Below are positions 42,339-52,744 of a DNA stretch of 64,000 nt, piece after piece; positions within the stretch are counted from its first letter, which is position 1; each line of letters starts with the position of its first letter. The stretch covers positions 1-64,000 of the forward strand of contig NZ_RHOU01000008.1 of the NCBI RefSeq assembly GCF_003946645.1, read 5' to 3'. The notes below the pieces were generated by a model. It had not been told where the DNA came from and ran no database searches. It saw nothing but the letters and a program-made list of their open reading frames with translations. A program made the translations under genes and the position numbers. The DNA is from Lapidilactobacillus wuchangensis. GTDB taxonomy: Bacteria; Bacillota; Bacilli; Lactobacillales; Lactobacillaceae.

Positions 42339-44948
42339 ATGAAGAACCAGAAAATTGTTTCATTGGCAACTGCTGCTGTTCTGGCGGGGGTTACTGGAGT
42401 CACCGCGCAAAACCAAAATCAAACTGTTCAGGCGGCGAGCACTGATGGCGTTGCTAAAACAGCCACAGCTACTAAAAGTGCCGCTGAAACTGCAGTTACT
42501 AAAGCAACAACTGATGTCAAAACGGCCACTGATCAAGTTGGGCAGGCCCAAAATGATTTAAATGCAGCTAACAAAGATCAAACTGCAGCTAGTGATAAAT
42601 TGAATGATGCTCAAAATCAAGTCACTGATGCTGAAACAGATCTCAATCAAGCGGAAACTAATAAAGCAGCTGCCACTGAAGATGGCATCAAACAAGCTGA
42701 AGCTGATGTTTCAACAGCTAAAGACCAACAAACAGCGGCCCAGAACAAAGCTGATGCTACCGACAAAAATTTCGCTGACAAACAAAATGAAGTTGACGAA
42801 AAGACAGCTAATAAAACTGCCGCTGCTAAAGCAGTAACTGATCAGGAAAAGGTGGTCGCTGACGCTGAAAATAAAGTTAAAGAAGCCCAGTCGGTCTTAT
42901 TGAAGTCTATCCCAGATGAATTAGCGAATGAGTTAACAAAAGTTCAAAATGATATTTCAAATGATATAAATACAATTAATCAAAATAAAATAAGTCGCGA
43001 AAATATACTTAAATTGCTTGAAAAAGATCAAAATGAAATTAAATCAATTCAACAAAAACTGCAAACAATTTCTGAAAAGATAAACAACGGTAATATTGAA
43101 TTAAATACTTACAAGACAACCATCGAAAAAATTCAGACAAATATACAGGATATTCAAAATAAACTTGATCAAGAAGAAAATGAAGAACAGATAATCATAA
43201 AATATTCTGAATCCACAAAAACTAGTATTAATACGCTAATAAACGAATATCGTGCAAAGAATGGATTTCATAGAGATTATATATATAGTGATTATAATTA
43301 TGATGATTCCACTGATAAATATGATGGCGATGGTTATAATGATTGGCTAAATCGCTTCAATGATGTTATTTGGGAAAATTTTGAAAATGATGATATAAAA
43401 TATATTCCAAGTGAGGAGGATCAAAAGGATGTTGTTGATGCCAATAATGTGACGGATAAACAATTATTGGAATTAAACTTATTTGGTGCTCAGGTTGCAA
43501 ATAAAATGCGTGAACAAATCGGAGAGAACCCGACCTTTCAGGTTAGTGATGTCTCGATAAAATTGGCTGGATATATGGATCAATTTTATAACGATGCCGA
43601 TTTTGATGCAGTGTTGAATAACGCACTTTTAGATCCATTTTATACAGAAGAAATGTTTGATTTCTCCCAGTTTAAATATAACAATGTTTCACATTACGTG
43701 TATTGGTTTGGGGTTCGACCAACTAATTCGTATAATGAAGAAACCTCAACAATGGCTACTTTGAAGTCAAGTTTATTTGACTATTTAACTACTGTCAATG
43801 ATTGGAATGACTATACATCTATTTTTGATCTTGATTATAGAAAGGATAAATATCCTGATTATTTTGTAGTTGGTGTGGATAAGTTTATGAATTTTCAAGT
43901 GTTAACAAAATCAATGTCTTCTGGAACATCAGTGGAAGATCCTATTAATGATCCAAATCCATCCTCAACTGAATCTTTTTATGAAATACCAGCAATTAAC
44001 TCAGGAGTTGTAAGTAATGACACAGAGGAACTCTACAAAACATTAAATGAACAGAAATCTGAACTACAAAAAGAATTGGCAGATCAAAAGATCGCGCAAA
44101 GCTATGTTGATGACCTTATTAGTACAAAAAAAGACCTTGTAGACAACTCGGATACTATAAAAGAAAAAATTGTCAGTGAAAATAATGATTTGCAAAGTGT
44201 TAATAATAAAATAACAGTTGAGACTAGTAAATTAAGTGAGAATCAGAAGATATCTGATAGTATTAATAAAAAAATTGAATTACTAATGAACAATACAAAT
44301 GAAAAGTTGAATCTGGATAAAGCAAAAGCTAACTTAACGTCAGAGACACAGATTTTACAAAATCTTCAAAATACTGTAACCACTGCTCAAGCTGATTTAG
44401 ACAATGCTACAGCTAACTTATTTGATGCCCAAGGTGAAGCAGATGATGCTGTAACTAAACTTGCTGACGCTAAACAAGCAGTTGCCGATGCGGAACAATA
44501 TTTAGACGACTTACAGAATGCTGACGAGAACTTAGCTGCCGCTCAACAGGTCTTGACCCAAGCTAAAGTGGACCAAAAATTAGCTCAAGCTGATTACGAC
44601 GCGAAAGTTGCTGTTGTTAAACAAGCTACTGTTGCTTTGAAAGACGCGCAAACTCAACTAGCCACAGCTAAGCAAACTTTGAAATTGGCTGAAACTAAAT
44701 TGGCTCAAGAACAAGCACTTAAACAAGCAGTTGCTGAAGCAGCCAAGAAAGCTGAAACTGATAAATTAGCGGCTGCTAAGGCTAAGTCAAATAATGGCAA
44801 TGGTGTTGTCCAAGCAGCAACTCTTAACCAATCGAAATTACCACAAGCGAGTGAGAATAATAAACAAGCAGGCTGGTTAGTTTTAGTTGGCGCTTCGTTA
44901 TTATCACTCTTTGGTTTAGGAACGTTGAATAAGAAACGGCGTTCATAA
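42339..44948 (+). CDS. Wall-anchored coiled-coil surface protein, SEC10/PgrA-like (LPQAS signal)
   Basis: An 869-residue surface protein. A signal peptide ends near residue 33 (VQAA). Residues 34-190 and 690-830 are Ala/Lys/Gln/Asp-rich coiled coil. The centre (about 190-680) has a globular region (NEYRAKNGFHRD; LNLFGAQVANKMREQIG) like the SEC10/PgrA surface-exclusion family, flanked by Asn/Lys-rich coils. It ends LPQASE (about 834), a membrane helix and KKRRS. AGGAGG precedes the ATG. The central part is clearly more AT-rich than the flanks, suggesting domain replacement. Function is probably surface contact or mating exclusion; this is uncertain. Confidence 0.85.
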   Translation: MKNQKIVSLATAAVLAGVTGVTAQNQNQTVQAASTDGVAKTATATKSAAETAVTKATTDVKTATDQVGQAQNDLNAANKDQTAASDKLNDAQNQVTDAETDLNQAETNKAAATEDGIKQAEADVSTAKDQQTAAQNKADATDKNFADKQNEVDEKTANKTAAAKAVTDQEKVVADAENKVKEAQSVLLKSIPDELANELTKVQNDISNDINTINQNKISRENILKLLEKDQNEIKSIQQKLQTISEKINNGNIELNTYKTTIEKIQTNIQDIQNKLDQEENEEQIIIKYSESTKTSINTLINEYRAKNGFHRDYIYSDYNYDDSTDKYDGDGYNDWLNRFNDVIWENFENDDIKYIPSEEDQKDVVDANNVTDKQLLELNLFGAQVANKMREQIGENPTFQVSDVSIKLAGYMDQFYNDADFDAVLNNALLDPFYTEEMFDFSQFKYNNVSHYVYWFGVRPTNSYNEETSTMATLKSSLFDYLTTVNDWNDYTSIFDLDYRKDKYPDYFVVGVDKFMNFQVLTKSMSSGTSVEDPINDPNPSSTESFYEIPAINSGVVSNDTEELYKTLNEQKSELQKELADQKIAQSYVDDLISTKKDLVDNSDTIKEKIVSENNDLQSVNNKITVETSKLSENQKISDSINKKIELLMNNTNEKLNLDKAKANLTSETQILQNLQNTVTTAQADLDNATANLFDAQGEADDAVTKLADAKQAVADAEQYLDDLQNADENLAAAQQVLTQAKVDQKLAQADYDAKVAVVKQATVALKDAQTQLATAKQTLKLAETKLAQEQALKQAVAEAAKKAETDKLAAAKAKSNNGNGVVQAATLNQSKLPQASENNKQAGWLVLVGASLLSLFGLGTLNKKRRS

Positions 44949-44961
44949 TTTTGATTGAAAG

Positions 44962-45588
44962 GTGTCAAAATCCTTGCAAAATGATTATTCAAGAATTGCG
45001 GCTGCTTTAGCTCAGAATGCAGTGACTAAAGAGAGCTTTCGGAAACAACTGGAACAAATTATTAAATTACTACTGCAAGATGAAATGACTGCTTTTCTTG
45101 GTTATGATGCATTTCATCGCCCTAGCCATCAGAAAAATTGTCGGAATGGTTTCTATACTCGCCAGCTTAACAGTCGTTTCGGCTGGCTCAGTGTGCGCGT
45201 GCCGCGGGATCGTTTCGGTCAATTTACGGCTCACACATTTAAGCAACATGATGACAATATCTTGCTTGAACAATTGGCGCTGAGTTTAAGAGATTCTCAG
45301 GCGACCTTAGCTGGCATTTCAACACTTATCCAGCAGTTGTATCAGCCCCACTATGATCAGCCGACTGTTGCTAATTTGGCACAACTCATTTTGAAACAGC
45401 ATCATATTCTGAAACAACATTATATGAACACACAGCTTAGTGGGACCTATCAGGAAAGTTTGGTGCTGCCGGCAGTCGATAATCTGCGTGAACCGTCAAT
45501 AATTCAGGTTAAAATTGGTTTATATTTAAATAGTGATGATGAAGTTTTAACTTTTACGTTGCCACAGTCAACAGCACTTGGTCGTTAA
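44962..45588 (+). pseudogene. IS256-family transposase-derived fragment (intact 208-aa frame)
   Basis: The N-terminal 110 residues match IS256/Mutator transposases (LLQDEMTAFLGYDAFHR, NCRNGFYTRQ, GWLSVRVPRDRFGQF). Full transposases are about 400 residues with a DDE triad; here the frame stops at 208, and the region where the first catalytic Asp should be reads VLPAVDNLREPSI. It cannot transpose. The frame has stayed open, so it may be a remnant or a reused DNA-binding protein. The start is GTG at 44962 or TTG at 44974. No terminal inverted repeats were noticed. Confidence 0.7.
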
Positions 45589-45665
45589 GTGAGTTCAATT
45601 GCACAATTTATAACAATTTTTTATGCTCAGTAGTTTAATGCACTAAAGTATGTTATAATGTAGTC

Positions 45666-45734
45666 ACAATGATATCGCCACATCAGATACACCAAAGCCC
45701 TCAACTATGTCGGTAGTTGAGGGCTTTTTTTTAC
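45666..45734 (+). ncRNA. Antitoxin RNA (RNAII-like) of locus 2
   Basis: An extended -10 TGTTATAAT (TATAAT at 45654-45659) would start an RNA at about 45666 that reads DRb (45667-45693) and ends at AAAGCCCTCAACTA/TAGTTGAGGGCTTT with T8. Length about 68 nt, typical of Fst antitoxins. Confidence 0.78.
45667..45693 (-). repeat. Direct repeat DRb of type I locus 2
   Basis: On the minus strand GGTGTATCTGATG and GGCGATATCATTG; matches DRa at 45831-45858 with few differences. Confidence 0.8.
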
Positions 45735-45768
45735 ACTAATTATCTTAATTTAGCGGGTGTGTCATCGG

Positions 45769-45849
45769 CTAGTCGTGTTTATCAAGCCAATGCTGAACCA
45801 GCATCAGCAGAAGGCCCACGATTAATGGCGCAATAATATCGCCGAACAT
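45769..45849 (-). CDS. Fst-family type I toxin (26 aa)
   Basis: A 26-residue membrane peptide with the family pattern: FGDIIAPLIVGLLLMLV hydrophobic segment, then QHWLDKHD, like plasmid Fst toxins (IAP-x-x-VG core). GGAGG lies upstream of the ATG. The convergent antitoxin RNA, shared terminator and direct repeats are present. It lies at the right end of the accessory block, next to the transposase fragment and upstream of yaaA. Confidence 0.88.
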   Translation of the reverse strand: MFGDIIAPLIVGLLLMLVQHWLDKHD

Positions 45850-45858
45850 CAGATCACC
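45831..45858 (-). repeat. Direct repeat DRa of type I locus 2
   Basis: Minus-strand GGTGATCTGATG and CGGCGATATTATTG, spanning the toxin start; partner of DRb at 45667-45693. Confidence 0.8.
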
Positions 45859-46033
45859 TCCACCCTGCTGTTAGACTGGAAGTCTATTCCGACAACATAA
45901 CCAATATATCATGGAATCATTCAAGATTGGTCAAACAATGAAAAATAATGAGCAAAATCATAATCAACGTTGTTATTTTGCCTTTAACTAACGCTGACAA
46001 CTTTTTAATCCAGTTTGAAAAATCACCAAAACA

Positions 46034-46100
46034 AAAAAAGCCAATCTAGATACACGAGCAATATTTAAATTTGTCGTGTGTCGAGATTGGCTTTTTTAAT
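46034..46100. terminator. Long hairpin between toxin locus 2 and yaaA
   Basis: AAAAGCCAATCT/AGATTGGCTTTT with inner ACACGA/TCGTGT, A and T runs on both sides. It can terminate transcription in both directions and would insulate the yaaA operon. Confidence 0.75.
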
Positions 46101-46276
46101 TTCCCAATTTTTAAGGTCATCGCTGCAAATAGTCAGTTAAATTTAGTTTGTTTCTCAAAATTGACCATTTTCCGTAAAATCAAAAAAACGGCCCTTCTCA
46201 GCAATTTTAATAAAAATAGTCTACCTAGTTTATTTAAACTAAGATTTGCTATAATCGGCCAAATTTCCGGTCTAAA

Positions 46277-46305
46277 TTGTTTTTTAGTCAAAAAAAGAGT
46301 ATAAT
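46277..46305 (+). promoter_or_regulatory. Promoter of the yaaA-recF-gyrB-gyrA operon
   Basis: TTGTTT (46277-46282) and TATAAT (46300-46305) with 17-bp spacing. The predicted start of transcription is near 46312, at or beside the first GTG of yaaA. Confidence 0.75.
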
Positions 46306-46311
46306 TTAGTA

Positions 46312-46566
46312 GTGAAACTAACTCATCGTGGTGTGCTGGGGGCGAAAATAATCGAACAAGTTAAATTAACAGATAATTTCATGACTTTAACACAGTTATT
46401 GAAAGAAGCAGGGATCGTTGGCAGTGGTGGTCAAGTGAAATGGTATCTGCAAGAAACCCCAGTTAAACTCAATGGGGTTTCTGAGAATCGGCGGGGTAAG
46501 AAGCTTTACCCAAATGATGTCGTTGAATTAGCGTCTGGCGAAGTTTACCAAATCGTGCAGGCCTAA
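46312..46566 (+). CDS. yaaA: S4-domain RNA-binding protein YaaA (RlbA)
   Basis: An S4-domain protein of up to 84 residues, with MTLTQLLKEAGIVGSGGQVK and ENRRGKKLYPNDVVE, typical of the small protein between dnaN and recF. The start is unclear. The frame opens at GTG 46312, which has no ribosome-binding site and coincides with the predicted transcription start. Homologues align from about 46348, where an ATA codon sits 5 bases after GGGGG. Internal GTG 46333 is a further option. One base separates its stop from recF. Confidence 0.88.
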   Translation: MKLTHRGVLGAKIIEQVKLTDNFMTLTQLLKEAGIVGSGGQVKWYLQETPVKLNGVSENRRGKKLYPNDVVELASGEVYQIVQA

Positions 46567-46567
46567 A

Positions 46568-47698
46568 ATGTACCTAAAAGAATTAAAATTAAAGAATTTT
46601 CGCAACTACAGTGATTTGGACCTGACGTTTTCGCCACAGATCAATGTTTTGATTGGCGAGAATGCCCAAGGTAAGACCAATTTACTGGAAGCCATCTATG
46701 TGTTGGCGTTAGCGCGCTCACATCGAATGAATGATGATAAGGCACTGATTAAATGGGGCGCCGATTTTGCCAAGGTCAGTGGGGTAATTGAGCGGAAATT
46801 GGGACCGTTGCCTTTGGAGATTATTTTAAGTCACCAAGGCAAAAAAGCCCGGGTCAATCATCTTGATCAAGATCGTCTCTCACAATATGTGGGTCAGTTC
46901 AATGTGATCTTATTTGCGCCAGAGGATCTGGAATTGGTCAAGGGCTCACCAGCCAAGCGCCGGCGTTTCATTGATATGGAATTCGGTCAGATCAATCACC
47001 AGTATCTCTATAACATCACCCAATATCGCAATATCTTGAAGCAGCGTAATCTTTATTTGCGGCAATTGAAGTTTCACGAGGCTAAGGATTTAGTTTATTT
47101 GGATGTTTTGTCAGATCAGCTTGCTGGTTTTGGGGCCGAGATTATTTGGGCGCGCCATCAATTTTTGCAACAAATGGCGGTTTTTGCGAAAGAGCAGCAC
47201 CAACAAATCACCCAGCAACGAGAGCAATTACAGTTTGTCTATCAAACCGTATTGCCCGATGAGGAATTAAAAGATTCCGATCAGATTTATCATTTTTTAC
47301 AGGAACAATATCAGAAAAATCGTAAACGTGAATTACAACAGGGAACGACTGTTTTAGGACCACACCGTGATGATGTGGCGTTTATTGTCAATGACCGGAA
47401 TGTGCAAGACTTCGGTTCACAAGGGCAACAACGAACAGTCGCTTTAAGTTTGAAACTGGCGGAAATTCAAATGGTCAAGCAGCAAACTGGCGAAGCGCCA
47501 GTATTGTTGTTGGACGATGTGTTGTCAGAGTTAGACGATTTACGGCAAACCCATTTATTACATACCATTAAGAATCAGGTGCAGACCTTCTTAACCACTA
47601 CCAGTCTTGATGGCGTTGCCGAAGAAATTATTGGCAAACCCACGATTTTTCAAGTGGCCGCTGGGCAAGTTACTGCCGCAACCACTGAGTCAGAATAA
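46568..47698 (+). CDS. recF: DNA repair and replication protein RecF
   Basis: A 376-residue SMC-like ATPase: Walker [15 protein letters not shown] (about 30-43), signature [18 protein letters not shown] and Walker [12 protein letters not shown]. It helps load RecA at single-strand gaps. It starts 1 bp after yaaA, and gyrB follows after 17 bp, all one operon. Confidence 0.97.
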   Translation: MYLKELKLKNFRNYSDLDLTFSPQINVLIGENAQGKTNLLEAIYVLALARSHRMNDDKALIKWGADFAKVSGVIERKLGPLPLEIILSHQGKKARVNHLDQDRLSQYVGQFNVILFAPEDLELVKGSPAKRRRFIDMEFGQINHQYLYNITQYRNILKQRNLYLRQLKFHEAKDLVYLDVLSDQLAGFGAEIIWARHQFLQQMAVFAKEQHQQITQQREQLQFVYQTVLPDEELKDSDQIYHFLQEQYQKNRKRELQQGTTVLGPHRDDVAFIVNDRNVQDFGSQGQQRTVALSLKLAEIQMVKQQTGEAPVLLLDDVLSELDDLRQTHLLHTIKNQVQTFLTTTSLDGVAEEIIGKPTIFQVAAGQVTAATTESE

Positions 47699-47715
47699 CC
47701 AGAGGAGGTTTTCGC

Positions 47716-49815
47716 ATGAGTAACGAGAATGATTCGAATCAAACAACTAATCAACCAGTAAATGATGCGCAAAATCACGAACAGCCCGCTACTGAGGCTA
47801 ATACCGATCAAACAGCAGTTGATCAAGCAACCACTCAGCCAGAATTAACGGCCGAAGAAGCGGCTGCTAAAAAAGAAGAAGCCCTAGAAGCTAAAGACGA
47901 AAAAGTTAAAGAATACGATGCTAGTCAAATCCAAGTTCTCGAGGGACTGGAAGCGGTTCGTAAGCGGCCCGGGATGTACATTGGCTCTACAAGTAGCCAA
48001 GGTCTCCATCATTTGGTTTGGGAAATTATTGATAACGGGATCGATGAAGCCTTAGCTGGTTTTGCCACGCGGATCGACATTGAGGTTGAACCTGACAATA
48101 GTATTACCGTGACTGATGATGGTCGTGGTATCCCTGTGGGTATTCAGACCAAAACTGGTCGGCCAGCGCTGGAAACAGTCTTCACCATTTTACATGCCGG
48201 CGGTAAATTCGGCGGTGGCGGCTACAAGGTTTCTGGTGGTCTGCACGGTGTTGGTGCTTCCGTTGTTAACGCCTTATCAACTAGTCTTGATGTGACTGTC
48301 ACTCGTGATGGCAAACGCTACTATATGGATTTCGTTCGCGGCAAAGTGCATACCGAAATGAAGGTCATTGGCACCGCTGCACCTCATGAACACGGCACTA
48401 AAGTTCATTTTGTCCCTGATGGTGATATTTTTACGGAAACAACCGTTTATGATGACAAAGTGTTGAATACTCGGATTCGCGAGTTGGCTTTCTTAAATAA
48501 GGGCTTGAAATTAACCTTTACTGATAAACGGGCCGCAACCGCCGAACGGATCACTTATCACTATGTTGGTGGGATCAAGAGTTACGTTGAATTTTTAAAC
48601 GAAGATAAGACCGTGATTTTCCCTGAACCAATTTATGTGGAAGGTCAACAAGACGGCATTACTGTTGAAGTGGCAATTCAATATACGGACGATTTCCATT
48701 CTAACTTGTTAACTTTCGCCAACAATATCCATACTTATGAAGGTGGGACCCATGAGGCTGGTTTCAAGACGGCCTTAACGCGGATCATCAATGATTATGG
48801 TCATAAGGCTAATATTCTTAAGGATAACGATGATAACTTGTCCGGGGATGATGTGCGTGAAGGGATGACTGCGGTTGTCTCGATCAAACATCCCGATCCT
48901 CAATTTGAAGGTCAGACTAAGACGAAGTTAGGCAACTCTGACGCGCGGACCGCAACTGACCGGTTGTTCTCCGAGACGTTCATGAAGTTCTTAATGGAGA
49001 ATCCGACTGTTGCTAAGCAAATCGTTGAGAAGGGTCAATTAGCTTCGAAAGCGCGATTGGCGGCTAAGCATGCCCGTGAAGTTACGCGGAAGAAGTCTGG
49101 TTTGGAAATCAGTAATTTGCCAGGTAAATTGGCTGACAACTCCAGCAAGAACCCTGATATTTCTGAATTGTTCATTGTCGAGGGTGATTCTGCCGGTGGT
49201 TCCGCTAAGCAAGGTCGTTCTCGATTAACGCAAGCAATTTTGCCAATTCGTGGGAAAATTCTGAACGTGGAAAAGGCGTCAATGGATCGGATCTTGGCCA
49301 ACGAAGAAATTCGGACGTTATTTACGGCCATGGGTACTGGTTTCGGTGGCGATTTCGACGTGACGAAAGCCCGTTATCATAAATTAATTATTATGACTGA
49401 TGCCGATGTGGATGGTGCTCATATTCGAACCTTGCTGTTAACGTTATTTTATCGTTACATGCGGCCGGTTGTTGAAGCTGGCTACGTTTATATTGCCAAG
49501 CCACCGCTATATCAAGTGCGTCAAGGTAAGTTCATGCGCTACATTGATTCTGATGAAGAATTGGATGAAGTGTTAGGTCAATTGCCAGCTTCACCAAAGC
49601 CTGCAATTCAGCGTTACAAAGGTTTAGGGGAAATGGATGCTTCGCAGTTATGGGAAACAACCATGAATCCTGAAAACCGGCGTTTGGACCGGGTGCAAGT
49701 GACTGATGCTGAAGAAGCCAATGGTGTTTTTGAAATGCTAATGGGTGACGATGTAGCGCCACGGCGTGAATTTATTGAAAAGAACGCGAAATATACTAAG
49801 AACTTAGATGTCTAA
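47716..49815 (+). CDS. gyrB: DNA gyrase subunit B, with N-terminal extension
   Basis: A 699-residue type II topoisomerase ATPase subunit. The conserved protein begins only at about residue 68 ([20 protein letters not shown]); before it lies an acidic Asn/Gln/Thr/Ala-rich tail without predicted fold. ATP-site motifs ([34 protein letters not shown]) and the TOPRIM motif ([22 protein letters not shown]) are intact. AGAGGAGG before the ATG supports the long start. Confidence 0.96.
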   Translation: MSNENDSNQTTNQPVNDAQNHEQPATEANTDQTAVDQATTQPELTAEEAAAKKEEALEAKDEKVKEYDASQIQVLEGLEAVRKRPGMYIGSTSSQGLHHLVWEIIDNGIDEALAGFATRIDIEVEPDNSITVTDDGRGIPVGIQTKTGRPALETVFTILHAGGKFGGGGYKVSGGLHGVGASVVNALSTSLDVTVTRDGKRYYMDFVRGKVHTEMKVIGTAAPHEHGTKVHFVPDGDIFTETTVYDDKVLNTRIRELAFLNKGLKLTFTDKRAATAERITYHYVGGIKSYVEFLNEDKTVIFPEPIYVEGQQDGITVEVAIQYTDDFHSNLLTFANNIHTYEGGTHEAGFKTALTRIINDYGHKANILKDNDDNLSGDDVREGMTAVVSIKHPDPQFEGQTKTKLGNSDARTATDRLFSETFMKFLMENPTVAKQIVEKGQLASKARLAAKHAREVTRKKSGLEISNLPGKLADNSSKNPDISELFIVEGDSAGGSAKQGRSRLTQAILPIRGKILNVEKASMDRILANEEIRTLFTAMGTGFGGDFDVTKARYHKLIIMTDADVDGAHIRTLLLTLFYRYMRPVVEAGYVYIAKPPLYQVRQGKFMRYIDSDEELDEVLGQLPASPKPAIQRYKGLGEMDASQLWETTMNPENRRLDRVQVTDAEEANGVFEMLMGDDVAPRREFIEKNAKYTKNLDV

Positions 49816-49835
49816 AGGGAGAGTTGATGAATTAA

Positions 49836-52484
49836 ATGGCAGAAATTGAAGATCATCGCATTGAAACCATCAATTTATCGCGGACGATGCGCGATTCGTT
49901 CTTAGACTACGCCATGAGTGTTATTGTGGCTCGGGCGTTGCCTGATGTACGTGATGGTTTGAAGCCTGTTCATCGGCGAATTCTTTATGGGATGAATGAG
50001 TTAGGGGTTACCCCAGAAAAACCTTACAAGAAATCAGCCCGGATCGTCGGCGACGTTATGGGTAAGTATCATCCCCACGGTGACTCAGCAATTTATGAGT
50101 CAATGGTGCGGATGGCCCAAGACTTTAGTTACCGTTATATGCTGGTTGACGGCCATGGTAACTTTGGTTCCGTCGATGGTGATGGCGCTGCCGCAATGCG
50201 TTATACCGAAGCTAAAATGAGTAAAATTTCCGTAGAAATGTTGCGGGATATTAATAAAGACACGATTGATTTCCAACCAAACTATGACGGTACGGAACGG
50301 GAACCAGTTGTTTTACCAGCACGTTTCCCTAACTTACTAGTCAATGGGGCGACGGGGATTGCCGTGGGGATGACCACCAATATTCCCCCACATAATTTAA
50401 GTGAAGTTATTAGTGCTTTGCACATGTTGATGAAGAATCCTGACGCCACAATTGCTGATTTGATGGAAGTTTTACCAGGGCCTGATTTCCCAACTGGTGG
50501 GATCGTTATGGGCAAGTCTGGCATTCGCCGGGCTTACGAAACTGGTAAAGGCACGATTATTCTGCGGGCTAAGACTGAAGTCGAAACCAACAAGAGTGGT
50601 CGCGAACGGATTATCGTTCATGAAATTCCTTACATGGTCAACAAGGCTAAATTGGTGGAACGAATTGCTGAATTGGCTCGCGACAAGCGAATCGATGGCA
50701 TTATCGACTTAGCCGATGAGTCTGACCGCGAAGGGATGCGGATCGTGATTGATGTTCGTCGCGATACTAGCGCCACCGTCGTTTTAAATAATTTGTACAA
50801 ATTAACCCCCATGCAAACCACATTCGGCTTTAATATGGTCGCCATTGTTGCCGGGGCTCCTAAGCAATTAAGCTTAAAAGAAATTCTGCAATATTACTTG
50901 AAACACCAAGAAGAAGTGATCCGCCGGCGGACTGTCTTTGATTTAAAGAAGGCTCAAGCACGGGCACACATCTTGGAAGGTTTGCGAATTGCCTTAGATC
51001 ATATTGATGAAATCATCAAGATCATTCGTGGTTCGGAAACTGGTGAAATTGCCAAGAATACTTTAATTGCCAACTTTGGTTTAAGCGACAAGCAATCCCA
51101 AGCTATTTTGGATATGCGATTAGTTCGGTTAACCGGTTTGGAACGAGAAAAGATTGAGTCCGAATATAATGAGTTGATGAAAACCATCGCCGATTTGAAG
51201 GACATCTTAGCTCGTCCTGAACGAATCGATACGATTATTTATCAAGAATTACTTGATATTCAAAAGCGGTTTGGTGATGAACGGCGAACTGAATTACTCG
51301 TTGGTGAAGAATTAAGTCTTGAAGATGAAGACTTGATCGAAGAAGAAGACGTGATGATCGTGTTGACCCACAATGGTTACGTTAAACGTTTGCCAGCAAC
51401 CGAATTCAAGTTGCAAAATCGTGGTGGACGTGGAATTCAAGGTATGGGTGTTCACGATGATGATTTCATCGAACATTTGATTTACACCTCGACTCACGAT
51501 ACTTTGTTATTCTTCACCGATGTTGGTAAGGTCTATCGCGCTAAGGGCTATGAGATTCCTGAATATGGTCGGACAGCGAAGGGCTTGCCAATTATCAACC
51601 TTCTCGGCGTGGAAAATGGTGAGAAGATTGAAACAGTCGTTAAAATTCATGAAATTCATGATGACGACGCCTTATTCTTCATCACTAAGTTAGGGACAGT
51701 TAAACGGACGCCAGTGGCTGAATTTACAAATATTCGTCGCAATGGTTTACGGGCCTTAACTTTACGTGATGGCGATTCCTTGACCAACGTGCTATTAACC
51801 AATGGTGTTCAGAATATCTTTATTGGTACTCATCTTGGTTATGCCGTTACATTCAATGAACAAGATGTTCGTTCAATGGGTCGGACGGCCGCTGGTGTGC
51901 GGGGGATTCGTCTCCGCGAGAATGACTATGTCGTTGGTTCGTCAGTGCTTAACCCTGATCATGAAGTGCTGGTCATTTCTGAGAATGGTTATGGTAAGCG
52001 GACTGCTGCTAGTGAGTATCCAGTTAAGGGTCGTGGTGGTAAAGGTATTAAGACCGCCAATATCACTGAAAAGAACGGGCCACTTGCTGGGATTAGCGTG
52101 GTTGATGGTAGCGAAGATATTATGTTGATCACTAACGAAGGTGTCTTAATTCGTTTTGCGGTTGCTAATGTTTCGCAAACTGGTCGGGCCACACTTGGGG
52201 TTCGCTTGATCAAGGTCGATAACGGTGCTAAAGTTGCCGCCATGGCCAAGGTTGATCACGAAGAACCTGAAGATGATGATCCTGAAGCAGCTACGGCTGA
52301 AAATGAAGCCAATGCTAATGATGCGACTACAGCAACATCTGAATCAGCAGCAACTGAAACAACGACTGCTACTGAAGCGCCTAAAGAATTGCCAAGTGAT
52401 GTGCAGAAGTTAGTTGATCGGGCGGAACAACCTGATGATACTGATGATCACCACGATGACGAAAATTCAGACGATCAGAAATAA
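49836..52484 (+). CDS. gyrA: DNA gyrase subunit A
   Basis: An 882-residue cleavage-and-rejoining subunit. The catalytic Tyr is Tyr123 ([10 protein letters not shown]). The quinolone-determining positions read Ser84 and Glu88 ([12 protein letters not shown]), the common susceptible state. Six beta-pinwheel blades follow ([11 protein letters not shown] box near 530), then an acidic Ala/Thr/Asp/Glu tail of about 70 residues. It lies 20 bp after gyrB and closes the operon. Confidence 0.97.
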   Translation: MAEIEDHRIETINLSRTMRDSFLDYAMSVIVARALPDVRDGLKPVHRRILYGMNELGVTPEKPYKKSARIVGDVMGKYHPHGDSAIYESMVRMAQDFSYRYMLVDGHGNFGSVDGDGAAAMRYTEAKMSKISVEMLRDINKDTIDFQPNYDGTEREPVVLPARFPNLLVNGATGIAVGMTTNIPPHNLSEVISALHMLMKNPDATIADLMEVLPGPDFPTGGIVMGKSGIRRAYETGKGTIILRAKTEVETNKSGRERIIVHEIPYMVNKAKLVERIAELARDKRIDGIIDLADESDREGMRIVIDVRRDTSATVVLNNLYKLTPMQTTFGFNMVAIVAGAPKQLSLKEILQYYLKHQEEVIRRRTVFDLKKAQARAHILEGLRIALDHIDEIIKIIRGSETGEIAKNTLIANFGLSDKQSQAILDMRLVRLTGLEREKIESEYNELMKTIADLKDILARPERIDTIIYQELLDIQKRFGDERRTELLVGEELSLEDEDLIEEEDVMIVLTHNGYVKRLPATEFKLQNRGGRGIQGMGVHDDDFIEHLIYTSTHDTLLFFTDVGKVYRAKGYEIPEYGRTAKGLPIINLLGVENGEKIETVVKIHEIHDDDALFFITKLGTVKRTPVAEFTNIRRNGLRALTLRDGDSLTNVLLTNGVQNIFIGTHLGYAVTFNEQDVRSMGRTAAGVRGIRLRENDYVVGSSVLNPDHEVLVISENGYGKRTAASEYPVKGRGGKGIKTANITEKNGPLAGISVVDGSEDIMLITNEGVLIRFAVANVSQTGRATLGVRLIKVDNGAKVAAMAKVDHEEPEDDDPEAATAENEANANDATTATSESAATETTTATEAPKELPSDVQKLVDRAEQPDDTDDHHDDENSDDQK

Positions 52485-52509
52485 TTTTTAATTTAAAAGC
52501 GTAAAACAG

Positions 52510-52576
52510 ATACTTTGGCGTAATTAATTAGGTGAGTGATTTAACATCCGAGTTAATCTAAGCCAAAGTATTTTTT
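52510..52576 (+). terminator. Terminator of the gyrBA operon
   Basis: ATACTTTGGC/GCCAAAGTAT around a 42-base interior, followed by T6. Confidence 0.75.
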
Positions 52577-52629
52577 ATGAGCAATTAGCCGACGTGAGTG
52601 GCATTTCCGTGTGATTCACAAAATTAAAT

Positions 52630-52744
52630 TGTTAAATTGGTCTTTTTATGATAAACTAGTAGCTTGTGAGTAGCCATATCTGACTAACTTACTCCTTGCT
52701 CTTAGTAGAAAAGAGCCAATAGTCCACGAGGAGGTGTACAAACC
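52630..52744 (+). promoter_or_regulatory. Leader of the rpsF-ssb-rpsR operon
   Basis: About 115 bp with TTGTTA (near 52630) and a GATAAA-type -10, a GCTCTT/AAGAGC hairpin and CCACGAGGAGGTG before rpsF. Such leaders often carry an S6:S18 binding structure; I cannot confirm the fold here. Confidence 0.4.
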
